This document shows positions 17,513 to 26,310 of a stretch of DNA of 64,000 nucleotides, piece after piece. This stretch comes from Pseudomonadota bacterium (lineage in GTDB: Bacteria; Desulfobacterota; Desulfobulbia; Desulfobulbales; Desulfocapsaceae), in the NCBI GenBank assembly GCA_018821985.1, contig JAHJKP010000017.1:26540-90539 (forward strand), in the 5' to 3' direction. The translations under genes were made by a program, and so were the position numbers. The stretch's first letter is position 1; each line of letters opens with the position of its first letter. Under the pieces are notes generated by a model. It worked only from the letters and a program-made list of their open reading frames with translations, searched no databases and was not told the origin of the DNA.

Positions 17513-18352
17513 ATGCAGTTACAAGGTAAAATTGCCCTGATCCCCGGTGCATCGAGAGCAATCGGCAGGGAAATTGCCAGAAAACTGGCAAAGGAAGGAG
17601 TCAACCTGATCCTCCCTACCTTTGACTGGCCAGAATCTGTCCAGGACATGGAACAGGAGTTCAAGGGCCTGGATATTGAAGTGTTGATCCTGCCATGTGA
17701 TTTGCGAGAACCTAATCAGGTGCAGAAGATGGTGGCTGCAATCAAGAAACGTTTTGGCGCCCTCCATATTCTGGTCAACAATATCGAACGGGGAGGAATG
17801 CCCATCGTCCATGGTTCATACGACCTTGCCCACAACCATGAGCAATGGGATCTAGAAATCGACACCACACTCAAGGCCAAATGGCTGTTATTCCATCATT
17901 GCCTGCCCATGATGAAACAGTCCGGTAGCGGAGCCATTGTCAACATCTCATCCATCTCCGCCCTGACCGGAAGAAGTGGACCCGCCGCTCTCCTCTTTAA
18001 CGATGCCTACAGTGCCGCCAACCGGGCCATTTCATCTTTTACTGAAACCTGGGCCAGAGAGGCCGCACCGGAAATACGGGTAAACGAATTGATGCTTGGC
18101 TTGATCGAGCATCGACATGGGGAGAGAACCAGAGGATGGTCGGCCATGAAGGATGAGGAGAAACAGGAATTACTGACGCATACCTTGTTACAACGCACGG
18201 GAACTGCAGAAGAAGTAGCAACCGCCACCCTCTTTCTGGTGCGCGATGCCGACTTCATGACCGGCACTGTTCTGCGCATGGACGGGGGATTTTGCCTCGG
18301 AGGGGAACAGGTTCCAGATATAGCAGAGGGGATTTTAACCCAAGAAGGGTAG
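17513..18352 (+). CDS. Short-chain dehydrogenase/reductase family protein with altered catalytic residues
   Basis: The 279-residue protein has the SDR Rossmann fold and an AGGAG site before the ATG. The glycine-rich loop reads PGASRAIG (11-18), NNI at 89-91 replaces the usual NNAG, and Tyr166 is present in AYSAANRA. The lysine expected four residues after Tyr is Asn170. In classical SDRs this lysine positions the cofactor and lowers the Tyr pKa, so ordinary oxidoreductase activity is doubtful. The C-terminus (TADFMTGTVLRMDGG-like, residues 244-262) is typical of FabG-like members. It is a single gene followed by a strong terminator. A regulatory or non-redox role is possible. Confidence 0.88.
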   Translation: MQLQGKIALIPGASRAIGREIARKLAKEGVNLILPTFDWPESVQDMEQEFKGLDIEVLILPCDLREPNQVQKMVAAIKKRFGALHILVNNIERGGMPIVHGSYDLAHNHEQWDLEIDTTLKAKWLLFHHCLPMMKQSGSGAIVNISSISALTGRSGPAALLFNDAYSAANRAISSFTETWAREAAPEIRVNELMLGLIEHRHGERTRGWSAMKDEEKQELLTHTLLQRTGTAEEVATATLFLVRDADFMTGTVLRMDGGFCLGGEQVPDIAEGILTQEG

Positions 18353-18354
18353 TA

Positions 18355-18395
18355 ACAACAAAGGCCTGCTCGTTTCCACGGCAGGCCTTTGTTGT
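18355..18395 (+). terminator. Intrinsic terminator after the SDR gene
   Basis: A perfect 15-base stem (ACAACAAAGGCCTGC at 18355-18369 with its complement at 18381-18395) and an 11-base loop start just after the SDR stop codon. There is only a weak T-rich tail. Confidence 0.75.
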
Positions 18396-18440
18396 CTCTG
18401 ATATGAATAAAGAGTTCAAACCAGCAGGATCAAAAAGAGA

Positions 18441-18809
18441 TCAACTCCCGCCACAGGAACCTTGGGGCAGAAGCTCAATGGAAACAGCCCTGTTCTCTCC
18501 CGCCTCAACGCTATAAATCACCCGTACTGGTTGAAACCTGACGATCTCTTTAAGTGAACCGCCCTTCACCGGTGTTTGCTCAGTAAATTTTACAGTGACG
18601 CGATTACCCTTTGGTGGAGCAACAAGCATGATACCCTCTTCAAGGGAAAACTTCTGCACCTTCCCTTTTACGGTGAGGCTGTTTACTTGGATATTTTCTG
18701 AACCAGCTGCTCCATTCTGGGTAGAAACACACCCGGAAGCCAAAAGAAAAAGGGAAAGAAAGGCCAACAATAACACATTACCGCACCGATTATTCAAGAC
18801 AAAAGACAT
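18441..18809 (-). CDS. Small lipoprotein of unknown function
   Basis: The 122-residue protein has a GGGGGG ribosome site before the ATG and a lipoprotein signal ending LASGC with Cys27. The mature part is a compact beta-rich sequence: LTVKGKVQKFSLEEGIMLV, NRVTVKFTEQTPV, then VRVIYSVEAGENRAVSIELL. This is the kind of sequence found in small OB-like or DUF5666-like domains. It ends in a Cys-Gly-Gly motif. It converges with the SDR gene. No specific family is recognised. Confidence 0.75.
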   Translation of the reverse strand: MSFVLNNRCGNVLLLAFLSLFLLASGCVSTQNGAAGSENIQVNSLTVKGKVQKFSLEEGIMLVAPPKGNRVTVKFTEQTPVKGGSLKEIVRFQPVRVIYSVEAGENRAVSIELLPQGSCGGS

Positions 18810-19032
18810 GGCACCCCCCTGAAAAATATTTATATTTGTGTCCTGAAACTCTCATTCCAGCACGCGTAACAGCCCTGATTAGGTAAAAAGAAAAGCCAAG
18901 CCCCTGTCCAAAAAAAATTGGCGCTGAAACTGGCTATAAGGACAACAAAAGACTGCAACATTACAGCACCGCAACTACATAAGGAGCTGTAATTAAGAAG
19001 ATAACAACGTATTGGTTATTTCTTATCGGCCC

Positions 19033-19287
19033 CTAAATATCCCGCACCCAATCAGGAATATGATGAAGGATATAATTCTGTACAGCAGCCTGTTGCTCTT
19101 GTTTATCTCCAGGACCAATTTCCTGCAAGACCTCTTCAAAATCAAACCAGCAAAGTTCTCGCTCATCATGATCATAGACCGTTAGAATACGTCGATCCTG
19201 ATCATGAACATTTTCTTCTTCCTGAATGGCAGCTACAAGCTTAGCCGCTTCCTGAAAGGGGAGAAATTTCATTTCACTCTCAGCCAT
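19033..19287 (-). CDS. Small acidic hypothetical protein
   Basis: I place the start at the ATG at 19287 (MAESEMKFLP), which has GAGG ten bases upstream; a TTG further out would add five residues. The 84-residue protein is acidic, with FQEAAKLVAAIQEEENVHDQ, LTVYDHDERELCWFDFEEVL and a C-terminal YILHHIPDWVRDI. No signal or membrane segment is seen. It lies downstream of rpmB but is separated from it by a terminator-like hairpin. Function unknown. Confidence 0.65.
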   Translation of the reverse strand: MAESEMKFLPFQEAAKLVAAIQEEENVHDQDRRILTVYDHDERELCWFDFEEVLQEIGPGDKQEQQAAVQNYILHHIPDWVRDI

Positions 19288-19309
19288 TACCCTATACCTC
19301 AAACGGAAA

Positions 19310-19338
19310 AAGGCGAGATGGATTCTTCCACTCGCCTT
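19310..19338 (-). terminator. Terminator-like hairpin after rpmB
   Basis: On the minus strand, CTCGCCTT and AAGGCGAG pair (19338-19331 with 19317-19310), with an inner TGGA/TCCA extension, and TTTTT follows. It lies 22 bases after the rpmB stop and 23 bases before the next start codon. Confidence 0.7.
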
Positions 19339-19359
19339 CTAGAAATCATAAAAGATACC

Positions 19360-19557
19360 TCAAGCAGCTGGTTTAACAACAGCCCCGGATCGAATACATC
19401 GTGTACATACCCTGGCCCTCACAGCGCTGCCGCTTGCGGAAACCATATGAACTTTTTTCAAATTTGGCAGCCAACGCCGACGAGTTTTGTTATTGGCATG
19501 GGAAACATTATTTCCGGTAACAGGCCCTTTTCCACAAATTTGACATACTTTCGCCAT
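19360..19557 (-). CDS. rpmB: Ribosomal protein L28
   Basis: The start is the ATG at 19557 ([12 protein letters not shown]), seven codons inside the longest frame, with GGAAGGAG upstream. The 65-residue protein is a large-subunit ribosomal protein. It carries the CxxC zinc-type pair near the N-terminus (C5, C8), the [18 protein letters not shown] segment and a second pair in [10 protein letters not shown]. This is the four-cysteine form of L28. Length is normal. Confidence 0.95.
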   Translation of the reverse strand: MAKVCQICGKGPVTGNNVSHANNKTRRRWLPNLKKVHMVSASGSAVRARVCTRCIRSGAVVKPAA

Positions 19558-19995
19558 AGCACTCTCCTTCCCTTGCATCTCAGCCCTTTATTACTTTGTC
19601 TGCTAGTAATAACAACCAGGCATATTAAATTTATTGAATGTGTTTACAAATTTCTACAATTTGAAAAACACATTTTATACCCCTTGTCTGTTCAAATAGC
19701 AAGATCTTTTCTTGGGAATCCCTCCAAGAACATGAACGGAAAGTACAGTCACCCTTTACAATAAAGTCATTATATTTTTCACCTAGTTCAAAAAATATTT
19801 TTCATTTTTGATGAAATTTCATTATTTTTTGAAAAAGTAATAAAAACTGGATTTCAGTTGTATCCCATTTTATTCAATTCGTGTAAATTGTGAATCCAAT
19901 TCTACAATTTCAATCCAAACATTTTTTTATTGCTCTCACCTCCTATTGATGCTAGATAAACAGTTATTAATAACAATTCTCACAAAAAGGGTCGT
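19558..19995. other. 438-base AT-rich divergent intergenic region
   Basis: No coding sequence or RNA is recognised between rpmB and resB. The right half is strongly AT-rich with runs of A and T, as expected for promoters of both genes, but no box pair stood out clearly. Confidence 0.5.
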
Positions 19996-21318
19996 ATGAA
20001 AAATAGAAATCCAATCTGGGACTTTTTCGCATCCGTGAAACTTGCCCTCTTTACTCTTTTCTTCCTTGCCACCACCTCAGTCATCGGCACAATTATTCCT
20101 CAGAAAGAGACCGCTCAATGGTATATTGACAGATATGGTGAGGCAAGTGCCAACCTGCTTCAAATCCTCTCCATCACTCCAGACATGTACACTTCCGCGT
20201 GGTTTTTATCTCTTCTCGGCCTGCTCTGCATTAATCTTATTATCTGCAGTCTGGACAGATTTCCCGGCGTTTGGCGCCAGATCAAGGCGGACAATCTTGC
20301 AAGCCCTCTGACTCGCCTGGAAAAAATGACGCCACAGTCCCAATGGCAGTCAGACAATTCATCAGCGTCCTCCGCGAGTGCTCTGAAGACAGCTCTGAGT
20401 TCAATGGGATGGAAAGCTAAAGAACGCTTGCTCGACAGCGGGCTCCTGCTTTTTGCCCAGAAAGGAGCTATGACCCGCACCGGTGTTTATATTGTACATA
20501 CCTCCATTCTTGTCATCTTTGCCGGGGCAATCATTGGCTCCGCCCTTGGCTTCAAGGCAAGTGTCATGCTGCCCGAAACCAGAAGCACGGACAAAGTCTA
20601 CACCTTTGATACACATGCTGCTGTTGACCTCGGCTTTGAAATCCGTTGCGACCTTTTCAATATTGAATTTTACGACAATGGAATGCCCAAGGCCTACCGT
20701 TCACATCTCTCCATTCTGGAAAACGGTAACGTAGTCAAAGAGAAGTCAATTGTGGTCAACGACCCTCTCAGCTACAAGGGAATTACTTTTTATCAATCAA
20801 GTTATGAACCCTACCAGGAGTTTTTGGTCACGATCACCAACAAAAAAACAGGGTTAAACGAAAACGTAGTTATTCCCTATCAAGAGCAGCACAGTTTTGA
20901 AAAAAGTGGCCTTCGTTTAGGCGTTATCAACGCGGAAGCACGCGGCCAGTCCGTCAGCAAAATAAAGATATGGTTAACCGATGACAACGGCGATCCTTCC
21001 CTGTTCTGGCTGGATGATGGAGAGCAGGTCACGGTGGAACGTACGAAAAATAATTATACCGTGTCAGCCAAGCAGATGTACGCCACCGGGCTGCAAGTTG
21101 CTAAAGATCCCGGAGTATGGACAGTCTACGCCGGATGTGCCTTGATGATCCTTGGTCTTGTTGTTGCCTTTTTCATGTCACATCAACGTATCTGGCTTTA
21201 TATCCGAGAGGAAACAGATGGCACAAGCTCCATTTTGATGACTGGAAATGCCAATAAAAACAAGGTCAATTTTGAAAAAAAATTTCAGACACTGACACAG
21301 GCAATCAATAAGATTTAA
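19996..21318 (+). CDS. resB: ResB-like cytochrome c biogenesis protein
   Basis: The 440-residue inner-membrane protein is the ResB/Ccs1 half of System II cytochrome c maturation. It works with CcsA to move haem across the membrane and attach it to CxxCH motifs. The N-terminus (FFASVKLALFTLFFLATTSVIGTIIPQ) is the family signature. Two further membrane segments lie near 70-90 and 155-180, followed by a large periplasmic domain (about 195-370) with SYKGITFYQSSYEP. A final membrane segment lies near 375-397. The partner gene ccsA follows 77 bases downstream and a cytochrome gene comes next. Confidence 0.94.
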   Translation: MKNRNPIWDFFASVKLALFTLFFLATTSVIGTIIPQKETAQWYIDRYGEASANLLQILSITPDMYTSAWFLSLLGLLCINLIICSLDRFPGVWRQIKADNLASPLTRLEKMTPQSQWQSDNSSASSASALKTALSSMGWKAKERLLDSGLLLFAQKGAMTRTGVYIVHTSILVIFAGAIIGSALGFKASVMLPETRSTDKVYTFDTHAAVDLGFEIRCDLFNIEFYDNGMPKAYRSHLSILENGNVVKEKSIVVNDPLSYKGITFYQSSYEPYQEFLVTITNKKTGLNENVVIPYQEQHSFEKSGLRLGVINAEARGQSVSKIKIWLTDDNGDPSLFWLDDGEQVTVERTKNNYTVSAKQMYATGLQVAKDPGVWTVYAGCALMILGLVVAFFMSHQRIWLYIREETDGTSSILMTGNANKNKVNFEKKFQTLTQAINKI

Positions 21319-21395
21319 ATGTTACGTTTTAAGTTTTAGCATTTTCGTTTAAAACTCATAACATACTTACAACTGCACATAACGGGGTTAACTCC

Positions 21396-22250
21396 ATGAA
21401 CAGTTCACAACTTATCGGTATCACAACATTTACCTATCTTTTTTCCACCATTCTCTACGCCGCCCTCTTCATCTTCAAAACTAAGCGACTGGGTCCCCTG
21501 GCGACGATCTTTACCATCATAGCCCTTCTGGTTCAAACAGCCGGCATCGGACTCAGATGGCTGGAATCCTATCAGATGGGAATGGGGCGCGCCCCTCTCA
21601 GTAATATGTACGAATCGGTTGTCTTTTTTGCATGGGCTATTATTTTCATTTATCTGATCATTGAATGGAAATTCAAGACCAGAATTATTGGGGCATTTGC
21701 CGTCCCTTTTGCTTTTCTGGCCATGGCTTATGCCTCATTTTCCTCAGGGATTTCGAAAGAAATCGTCCCCTTGATTCCTGCCCTCCAATCAAACTGGCTG
21801 ATTGCTCACGTTGTCACCTGTTTTATCGGCTATGCAGCCTTTGCCGTGGCCGCAGGACTAGGTTTTATGTACCTGATCAAGAATACCAGCGAAACTCGCC
21901 AGTCCAGCAACGACACTACACTATTGGGTTCACTCCCACCATTAAAGGTCATTGAAGACATCACCCACAAGACTATGGTCTTTGGTTTCCTATGGCTGTC
22001 AATTGGGATCATCACCGGCGCCATCTGGGCCAACTCGGCCTGGGGAACATACTGGAGTTGGGATCCCAAGGAAACCTGGTCGTTGATCACCTGGTTCATC
22101 TACGCTATTACCCTCCACGCCCGTTATACCAGAGGCTGGGGAGGAACTAAAATTGCCTGGCTGGCGATCTTCGGTTTCGTTTCAGTTATTTTTACCTACT
22201 ACGGTGTTAACTTCCTGCTTGCAGGTCTGCACAGTTACGGTTCAAATTAA
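21396..22250 (+). CDS. ccsA: CcsA/CcsB haem-handling cytochrome c biogenesis protein
   Basis: The 284-residue protein has about eight membrane segments and the tryptophan-rich WGTYWSWDPKETWSLITW motif (near 210-228) that binds haem on the periplasmic side. Conserved histidines that serve as haem ligands are present, for example LIAHVVTCFIG and TLHARYTRGWGG. It forms the System II cytochrome c synthetase with the upstream ResB. Length is normal for the unfused form. Confidence 0.94.
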   Translation: MNSSQLIGITTFTYLFSTILYAALFIFKTKRLGPLATIFTIIALLVQTAGIGLRWLESYQMGMGRAPLSNMYESVVFFAWAIIFIYLIIEWKFKTRIIGAFAVPFAFLAMAYASFSSGISKEIVPLIPALQSNWLIAHVVTCFIGYAAFAVAAGLGFMYLIKNTSETRQSSNDTTLLGSLPPLKVIEDITHKTMVFGFLWLSIGIITGAIWANSAWGTYWSWDPKETWSLITWFIYAITLHARYTRGWGGTKIAWLAIFGFVSVIFTYYGVNFLLAGLHSYGSN

Positions 22251-22357
22251 CTATGGAATCTGTACAAAATAACTGTTAACTGTAAATTCTTAAAAAAGAT
22301 GGAATAACAGTCAGTTACTTCTCAAATTTGTGATCATAAAATCAAAGACCTGACTCC

Positions 22358-22386
22358 TTGACAAAGAAATTAGAAGGGGGTATATA
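22358..22386 (+). promoter_or_regulatory. Strong sigma70-type promoter for the tetraheme cytochrome
   Basis: A consensus TTGACA (22358-22363) is followed after exactly 17 bases by TATATA (22381-22386, extendable to TATAAT). This leaves a leader of about 70 bases before the cytochrome ATG. It indicates that the cytochrome can be transcribed separately from resB-ccsA. Confidence 0.65.
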
Positions 22387-22461
22387 ATGATATTTATAAA
22401 ATTATATATGAGTGAAGAGTCATTCATATGCGCTGTTCAATTTTTAATCATAAGGGGAAAA

Positions 22462-22857
22462 ATGATGAAAAAAACCGTACTGTACGCTGCAGCTTTCGCT
22501 CTGGTAATGGGCTTGGGATTTAGTGTAAATGCCATGGCTGGTGATAAAGGACCCGCTGAGATGACCCTGCAGGCCACTGTTGACGCCGCTGCCAAGCCAA
22601 AACCAGCCATGTTTCCACACGCCAAACATCAGGAAACACTTGCCTGTGGCGAATGCCATCATGGCAAAGACGCTGCCGGTAAGCAGGTTGCCTATGTAGA
22701 AGGCCAGAAGAACGAGAAGTGTGAGTCCTGCCACAACAAGGCTGCCGGTATGGACAAGAAAATTGCTACCTTCAAGGATGCCGCTCATACAAGATGCAAA
22801 GGTTGCCATACCGAGAAGAAAGTATCTACCAAATGTGATACCTGCCATAAAAAATAA
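22462..22857 (+). CDS. Periplasmic tetraheme cytochrome c3 (class III)
   Basis: The start is the ATG at 22462, preceded by AAGGGGAAAA; the frame opens earlier but those residues are not a signal sequence. The 131-residue product has a signal peptide ending AMA (26), leaving a mature chain of about 105. Four CxxCH haem sites are at 62-66, 87-91, 112-116 and 125-129. Extra histidines at 53, 56, 67 and 109 would give bis-histidine ligation, and the FPHAKHQ then CGECHHG order matches type I cytochrome c3. Such proteins shuttle electrons between periplasmic hydrogenase or formate dehydrogenase and membrane complexes. All four haem sites are plain CxxCH, whereas many c3 proteins have two CxxxxCH sites. 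Confidence 0.92.
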   Translation: MMKKTVLYAAAFALVMGLGFSVNAMAGDKGPAEMTLQATVDAAAKPKPAMFPHAKHQETLACGECHHGKDAAGKQVAYVEGQKNEKCESCHNKAAGMDKKIATFKDAAHTRCKGCHTEKKVSTKCDTCHKK

Positions 22858-22902
22858 AACGCACTTTCAGGGAAAGCCATTCTATTAGCATTCCCGCTTT
22901 AA

Positions 22903-22946
22903 GTATAAAAAAAGGCCGTCTTGAAAAAGACGGCCTTTTTTTATAC
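22903..22946. terminator. Bidirectional intrinsic terminator
   Basis: A perfect 20-base stem (22903-22922 with 22927-22946) closes a GAAA tetraloop, with A-tracts and T-tracts built into the stem ends. It lies between the convergent cytochrome and glyS genes and can serve both. Confidence 0.92.
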
Positions 22947-22990
22947 TCTTTACATACCGGACCCAAGCCTCAGTACGCCAGGATGACTTT

Positions 22991-25066
22991 TTACAAGACC
23001 GTCATTCTGGAGATATCACCGATCTGGAGGAACAGATGGGCAATGGCCGTCAACAAGTTAAGTCGGTTCCCACGGATCTTTTCATCATCAGCCATGACCA
23101 TAACCGACGTAAAAAAGAGATCCACAGGTTCCTTCAAAGCCAGCATAGCAGCAAGCGCCTGACCGTACTCTTTCTGTGCCAATAAGGGTTGCACTGCGGT
23201 TGAGACATTGGCATAAACATCCGCAAGATTCCGTTCTGCCTCTTCCTCCAGAAATGCGGGAAGAACCTCTGCCCCTACATGGCCTTTAATGATATTACGA
23301 ATCCGCTTAAATGCTGCCGCCAGAACGGCAAAAGCCTCCTCGTTACGAATGCCAGCCAGGGCGTTAATCTTCTTTCTGCAATCATTGACATCATCAAAGT
23401 CAAGGGAAGTCACCGCCTCCACCGCCTCCTGGTCGACCCCTCTGCTCACAATGTCATTGACAAAACGTCCTTTAACAAAGGCCATAACCGCATCAACGGT
23501 CACAGCGCTGCCATCAACCTTATCGCCATACAAAGCCAAGGCTTTATAAACCACTTCTCGAAGTGACAAGCTGTAACCACGGTCACCTATAATATGCAAC
23601 AGCGCGATAGCCAGTCTGCGCAGGCCAAAAGGATCCGTGGTGCCGGTTGGCTGCTGACCAATACCGAAACATCCAACAAGGGTGTCAAGCCGATCAGCCA
23701 GAGCAACAAGGGCACCAGGAGTTGAAACGGGCAACTCAGAGCCAGCCCTCTTCGGAAGATAATGCTCCCGGATGGCCAGAGCCACTTCTGCAGGCTCTCC
23801 ATCACTCATGGCATACGCTGCCCCCATATCACCCTGCAGCGAAGGAAATTCACCAACCATATTGGTCAGAAGGTCAATTTTGCTCAGTTGTGCTGCCCGT
23901 CGGGTAGCATCAATGTACGCCGGCGCCAGCTTCTCAGCCAGCATCACTGCCAGTTTAATCAAACGCTCACTCTTCTCCAGCATGGTTCCCAACCTGGCCT
24001 GAAAAATAATACCGGTCAAATCAGCAAGACGTTCTTCAAGCCGTTTTTCCTTGTCAGCATTAAAAAAGAATAAAGCATCTTCAAGACGGGCACGCAACAC
24101 ACGTTCATGTCCCTGTCTGGTCAGAGCAATGTCGTAAACCCGGGTATTGTTCACCGCCACAAAAAAAGGAAGCAAACGTCCCTGTCCATCAAGCACTGGG
24201 AAGTATTTTTGATGCTCACGCATGGAGGTGACCAGAACCTCTTCAGGTAATTCCAGGAAGCGCGCATCAAAGGAGCCACAAACTCCAAAAGGACATTCCA
24301 CAAGATTGGTGACCGTATCAATCAGGCCCTCATCAATGGCAACATGGGCGTCGACAAGGCCGGGGTTCTCAGCCACTGCCCGCTCAATCTCTTCCAACAC
24401 TGCCTGACGACGACGGGCAGGATCCACCAGAACATGAGCATCCACCAGTTGCTGTTCGTAACTTGCAGCACCTTGAATCCGAATGCTGTCGGGTGCCATA
24501 AACCGATGTCCGCGACTGCTATGCGAAGAGACAATACCATCAAGGGAAAGATCAACAACCTCATGACCATAAAGGGCCAGCAGCCATTGGACAGGACGGG
24601 CAAAGGCATTAGTGTTGCAACCCCACTTCATTGATTTAGCGAAAGAAAATTCGGCAAGAAGCCCACGAAGGAGATCGGGAAGAAGTTCCGTGGTCTGAAC
24701 GCCTACCACCTCTCTGACCAACATCAGATATTGCCCCTTCGCCGTATCCACAATCTGTAGAGCAGCGGCCTCAGCGCCTTTTGAGCGGGCAAATCCTTGG
24801 GCAGCCTTACTGAAGCCGCCATCAGCATCAAGACCTGCTTTGGTGGAAGGCCCCATAAGCTCTTCCCGGCGATCCGGCTGCCGTTCTTCAAGGTTCTGAA
24901 CAATCAAGGCCAGACGTCTCGGGGTCCCTGCCACCTTCACCTGCCCAAAAGCAAGCTGCTGTTCAACTGCCTTTCTGATAAAATTCTGTTGTAATTGTTC
25001 CAGAGCAGGCAGAATAAAACCAGCAGGAAGTTCTTCGGTACCTATTTCAAAAAGAAGATCGGTCAT
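22991..25066 (-). CDS. glyS: Glycyl-tRNA synthetase beta subunit
   Basis: The 691-residue protein is the beta chain of the bacterial alpha2beta2 glycyl-tRNA synthetase, which charges tRNA-Gly. The N-terminal TDLLFEIGTEELPAGFILPAL and the PRRLALIVQNL, EHQKYFPV and QQPTGTTDPFGLRR segments are characteristic; the C-terminal part is the anticodon-binding region. Length is normal. The alpha subunit gene glyQ is not in the window, so the two are not adjacent on this side. It ends the long leftward housekeeping run. Confidence 0.97.
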   Translation of the reverse strand: MTDLLFEIGTEELPAGFILPALEQLQQNFIRKAVEQQLAFGQVKVAGTPRRLALIVQNLEERQPDRREELMGPSTKAGLDADGGFSKAAQGFARSKGAEAAALQIVDTAKGQYLMLVREVVGVQTTELLPDLLRGLLAEFSFAKSMKWGCNTNAFARPVQWLLALYGHEVVDLSLDGIVSSHSSRGHRFMAPDSIRIQGAASYEQQLVDAHVLVDPARRRQAVLEEIERAVAENPGLVDAHVAIDEGLIDTVTNLVECPFGVCGSFDARFLELPEEVLVTSMREHQKYFPVLDGQGRLLPFFVAVNNTRVYDIALTRQGHERVLRARLEDALFFFNADKEKRLEERLADLTGIIFQARLGTMLEKSERLIKLAVMLAEKLAPAYIDATRRAAQLSKIDLLTNMVGEFPSLQGDMGAAYAMSDGEPAEVALAIREHYLPKRAGSELPVSTPGALVALADRLDTLVGCFGIGQQPTGTTDPFGLRRLAIALLHIIGDRGYSLSLREVVYKALALYGDKVDGSAVTVDAVMAFVKGRFVNDIVSRGVDQEAVEAVTSLDFDDVNDCRKKINALAGIRNEEAFAVLAAAFKRIRNIIKGHVGAEVLPAFLEEEAERNLADVYANVSTAVQPLLAQKEYGQALAAMLALKEPVDLFFTSVMVMADDEKIRGNRLNLLTAIAHLFLQIGDISRMTVL

Positions 25067-25093
25067 GATAATATGTAAATAGACAAGATTTAA

Positions 25094-25834
25094 TTAGGAA
25101 GAATAAGATGTCGTGGCAAAGGTAGAATATCCTTCAAAAAGATTCTCCACCGTTACCGAAAACCATTTTAGTGCAGACAACTCCGCAAGACGAGCCCCAA
25201 TGTGCCGGGTAAGTGACTCCACAGACAACGATCCCTGCAGATCCTGGTTACTCTGCTCTTGTTCCTGACCAATAACCTGTTCTATGGCCAGCTCAACCAG
25301 ATTGATAATATCTTCAATCCAGATAAAATGACGGAACCTGACCGCAATAACCGCATGTCCCCAATGACCACGAGAACGGGGCAATCCACAGGCCGCCATT
25401 TCTTTCAAAGGTAACGATACCGGAACGGTAAACTGGAATTCAAGGTCATCACTCTGGTCAAGCGAGCCATGCATCCGGCACTCATAACGGCAGGCATTCA
25501 AGATATCAGGGTTTTGCTTTCTCGGCAGGAAATAGGCAAACCCCATCTCCATATGGGCAGCCTCTGCCTCCAACCGCTCTTTCATTTCCTCGAGAATATG
25601 ATGAAAACTTCCCAGATCGATCTGTCCATGAAACCGATTCAGAATCTCAACAAAACGGCTCATATGGGTTCCCTTGAACCGATGAGGCAGGTTCACATAC
25701 ATATTGACAGTGGCCACGGTATGCTGACGCTTCCTGGCCTTATCCAATACGGTTATTGGGTATGAGATGGTCTTGACGCCGACCTTTTTGATATTGATAC
25801 GTCTGTGGTCGAGCTCACTCTGGATATCTTTCAT
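25094..25834 (-). CDS. FolE2/MptA-like tunnelling-fold protein lacking the family's catalytic motifs
   Basis: The 246-residue protein resembles GTP cyclohydrolase FolE2 (type IB). It has VGVKTISYPITVLD (18-31), the THMSRFVEILNR segment (56-67), a YECR segment and an FIWIEDIINLVELAI stretch (170-184). However, the usual LCPCSKEI metal site reads SLPLKEMAACG (140-150), and the C-terminal ESIHNHSAYA-type motif is replaced by EGYSTFATTSYS. It may therefore bind a pterin-like ligand without being a GTP cyclohydrolase, or use an altered metal site (C149 and H157/H160 are candidates). It lies between a receiver-domain gene and glyS on the same strand. Confidence 0.75.
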   Translation of the reverse strand: MKDIQSELDHRRINIKKVGVKTISYPITVLDKARKRQHTVATVNMYVNLPHRFKGTHMSRFVEILNRFHGQIDLGSFHHILEEMKERLEAEAAHMEMGFAYFLPRKQNPDILNACRYECRMHGSLDQSDDLEFQFTVPVSLPLKEMAACGLPRSRGHWGHAVIAVRFRHFIWIEDIINLVELAIEQVIGQEQEQSNQDLQGSLSVESLTRHIGARLAELSALKWFSVTVENLFEGYSTFATTSYSS

Positions 25835-25959
25835 AATCGTACCTACTCAGATAGAGAGTCTGTAGGCGTTTGGGTTGAACAAGGAAAGCAAGGGTCCGTT
25901 CTTTGCTCAGACCTGACAGACTACAGTCTCAACAAACCGGGGTACTCATAACCACACCA

Positions 25960-26310
25960 CTATCCCAGATATTTATGAACAGCCTCTTTCAATTTCAGCA
26001 TGTCCGGGGATTTGACAATAAACTCATCCGATGCCCAGGCGCTGAGATCCTGTGTATATTCATGGTAGGCCGTACTAAGAATAATCGGGAGTTGAGGAGC
26101 AATCATCTTCATCTGCCGCAAGACCTCAATCCCATTCATCCCCGGCATCTGAATATCAAGAATGACAAGATCAGGGGTTTCAGTCCTGAATTTTTCCAGC
26201 GCCTCTTCTCCAGTAAAAGCCGAAATCACCTCGTAGCCCTCATCCTGAAACTCCTCCTGATACAGGAGTTGAATACCCTCTTCATCATCAACCAATAATA
26301 TTTTCTTCAT
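25960..26310 (-). CDS. Stand-alone response regulator receiver domain
   Basis: The 116-residue protein is a single CheY-like domain. The acidic pocket is D8, D9 and E10, the phospho-acceptor is D52 in VILDIQMPG, and T80 and K100 complete the switch. There is no output domain. Its ATG overlaps the galT-like stop codon by four bases, so the two are translated together with dksA. A partner kinase is not in the window. It probably acts through protein contacts. Confidence 0.93.
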   Translation of the reverse strand: MKKILLVDDEEGIQLLYQEEFQDEGYEVISAFTGEEALEKFRTETPDLVILDIQMPGMNGIEVLRQMKMIAPQLPIILSTAYHEYTQDLSAWASDEFIVKSPDMLKLKEAVHKYLG

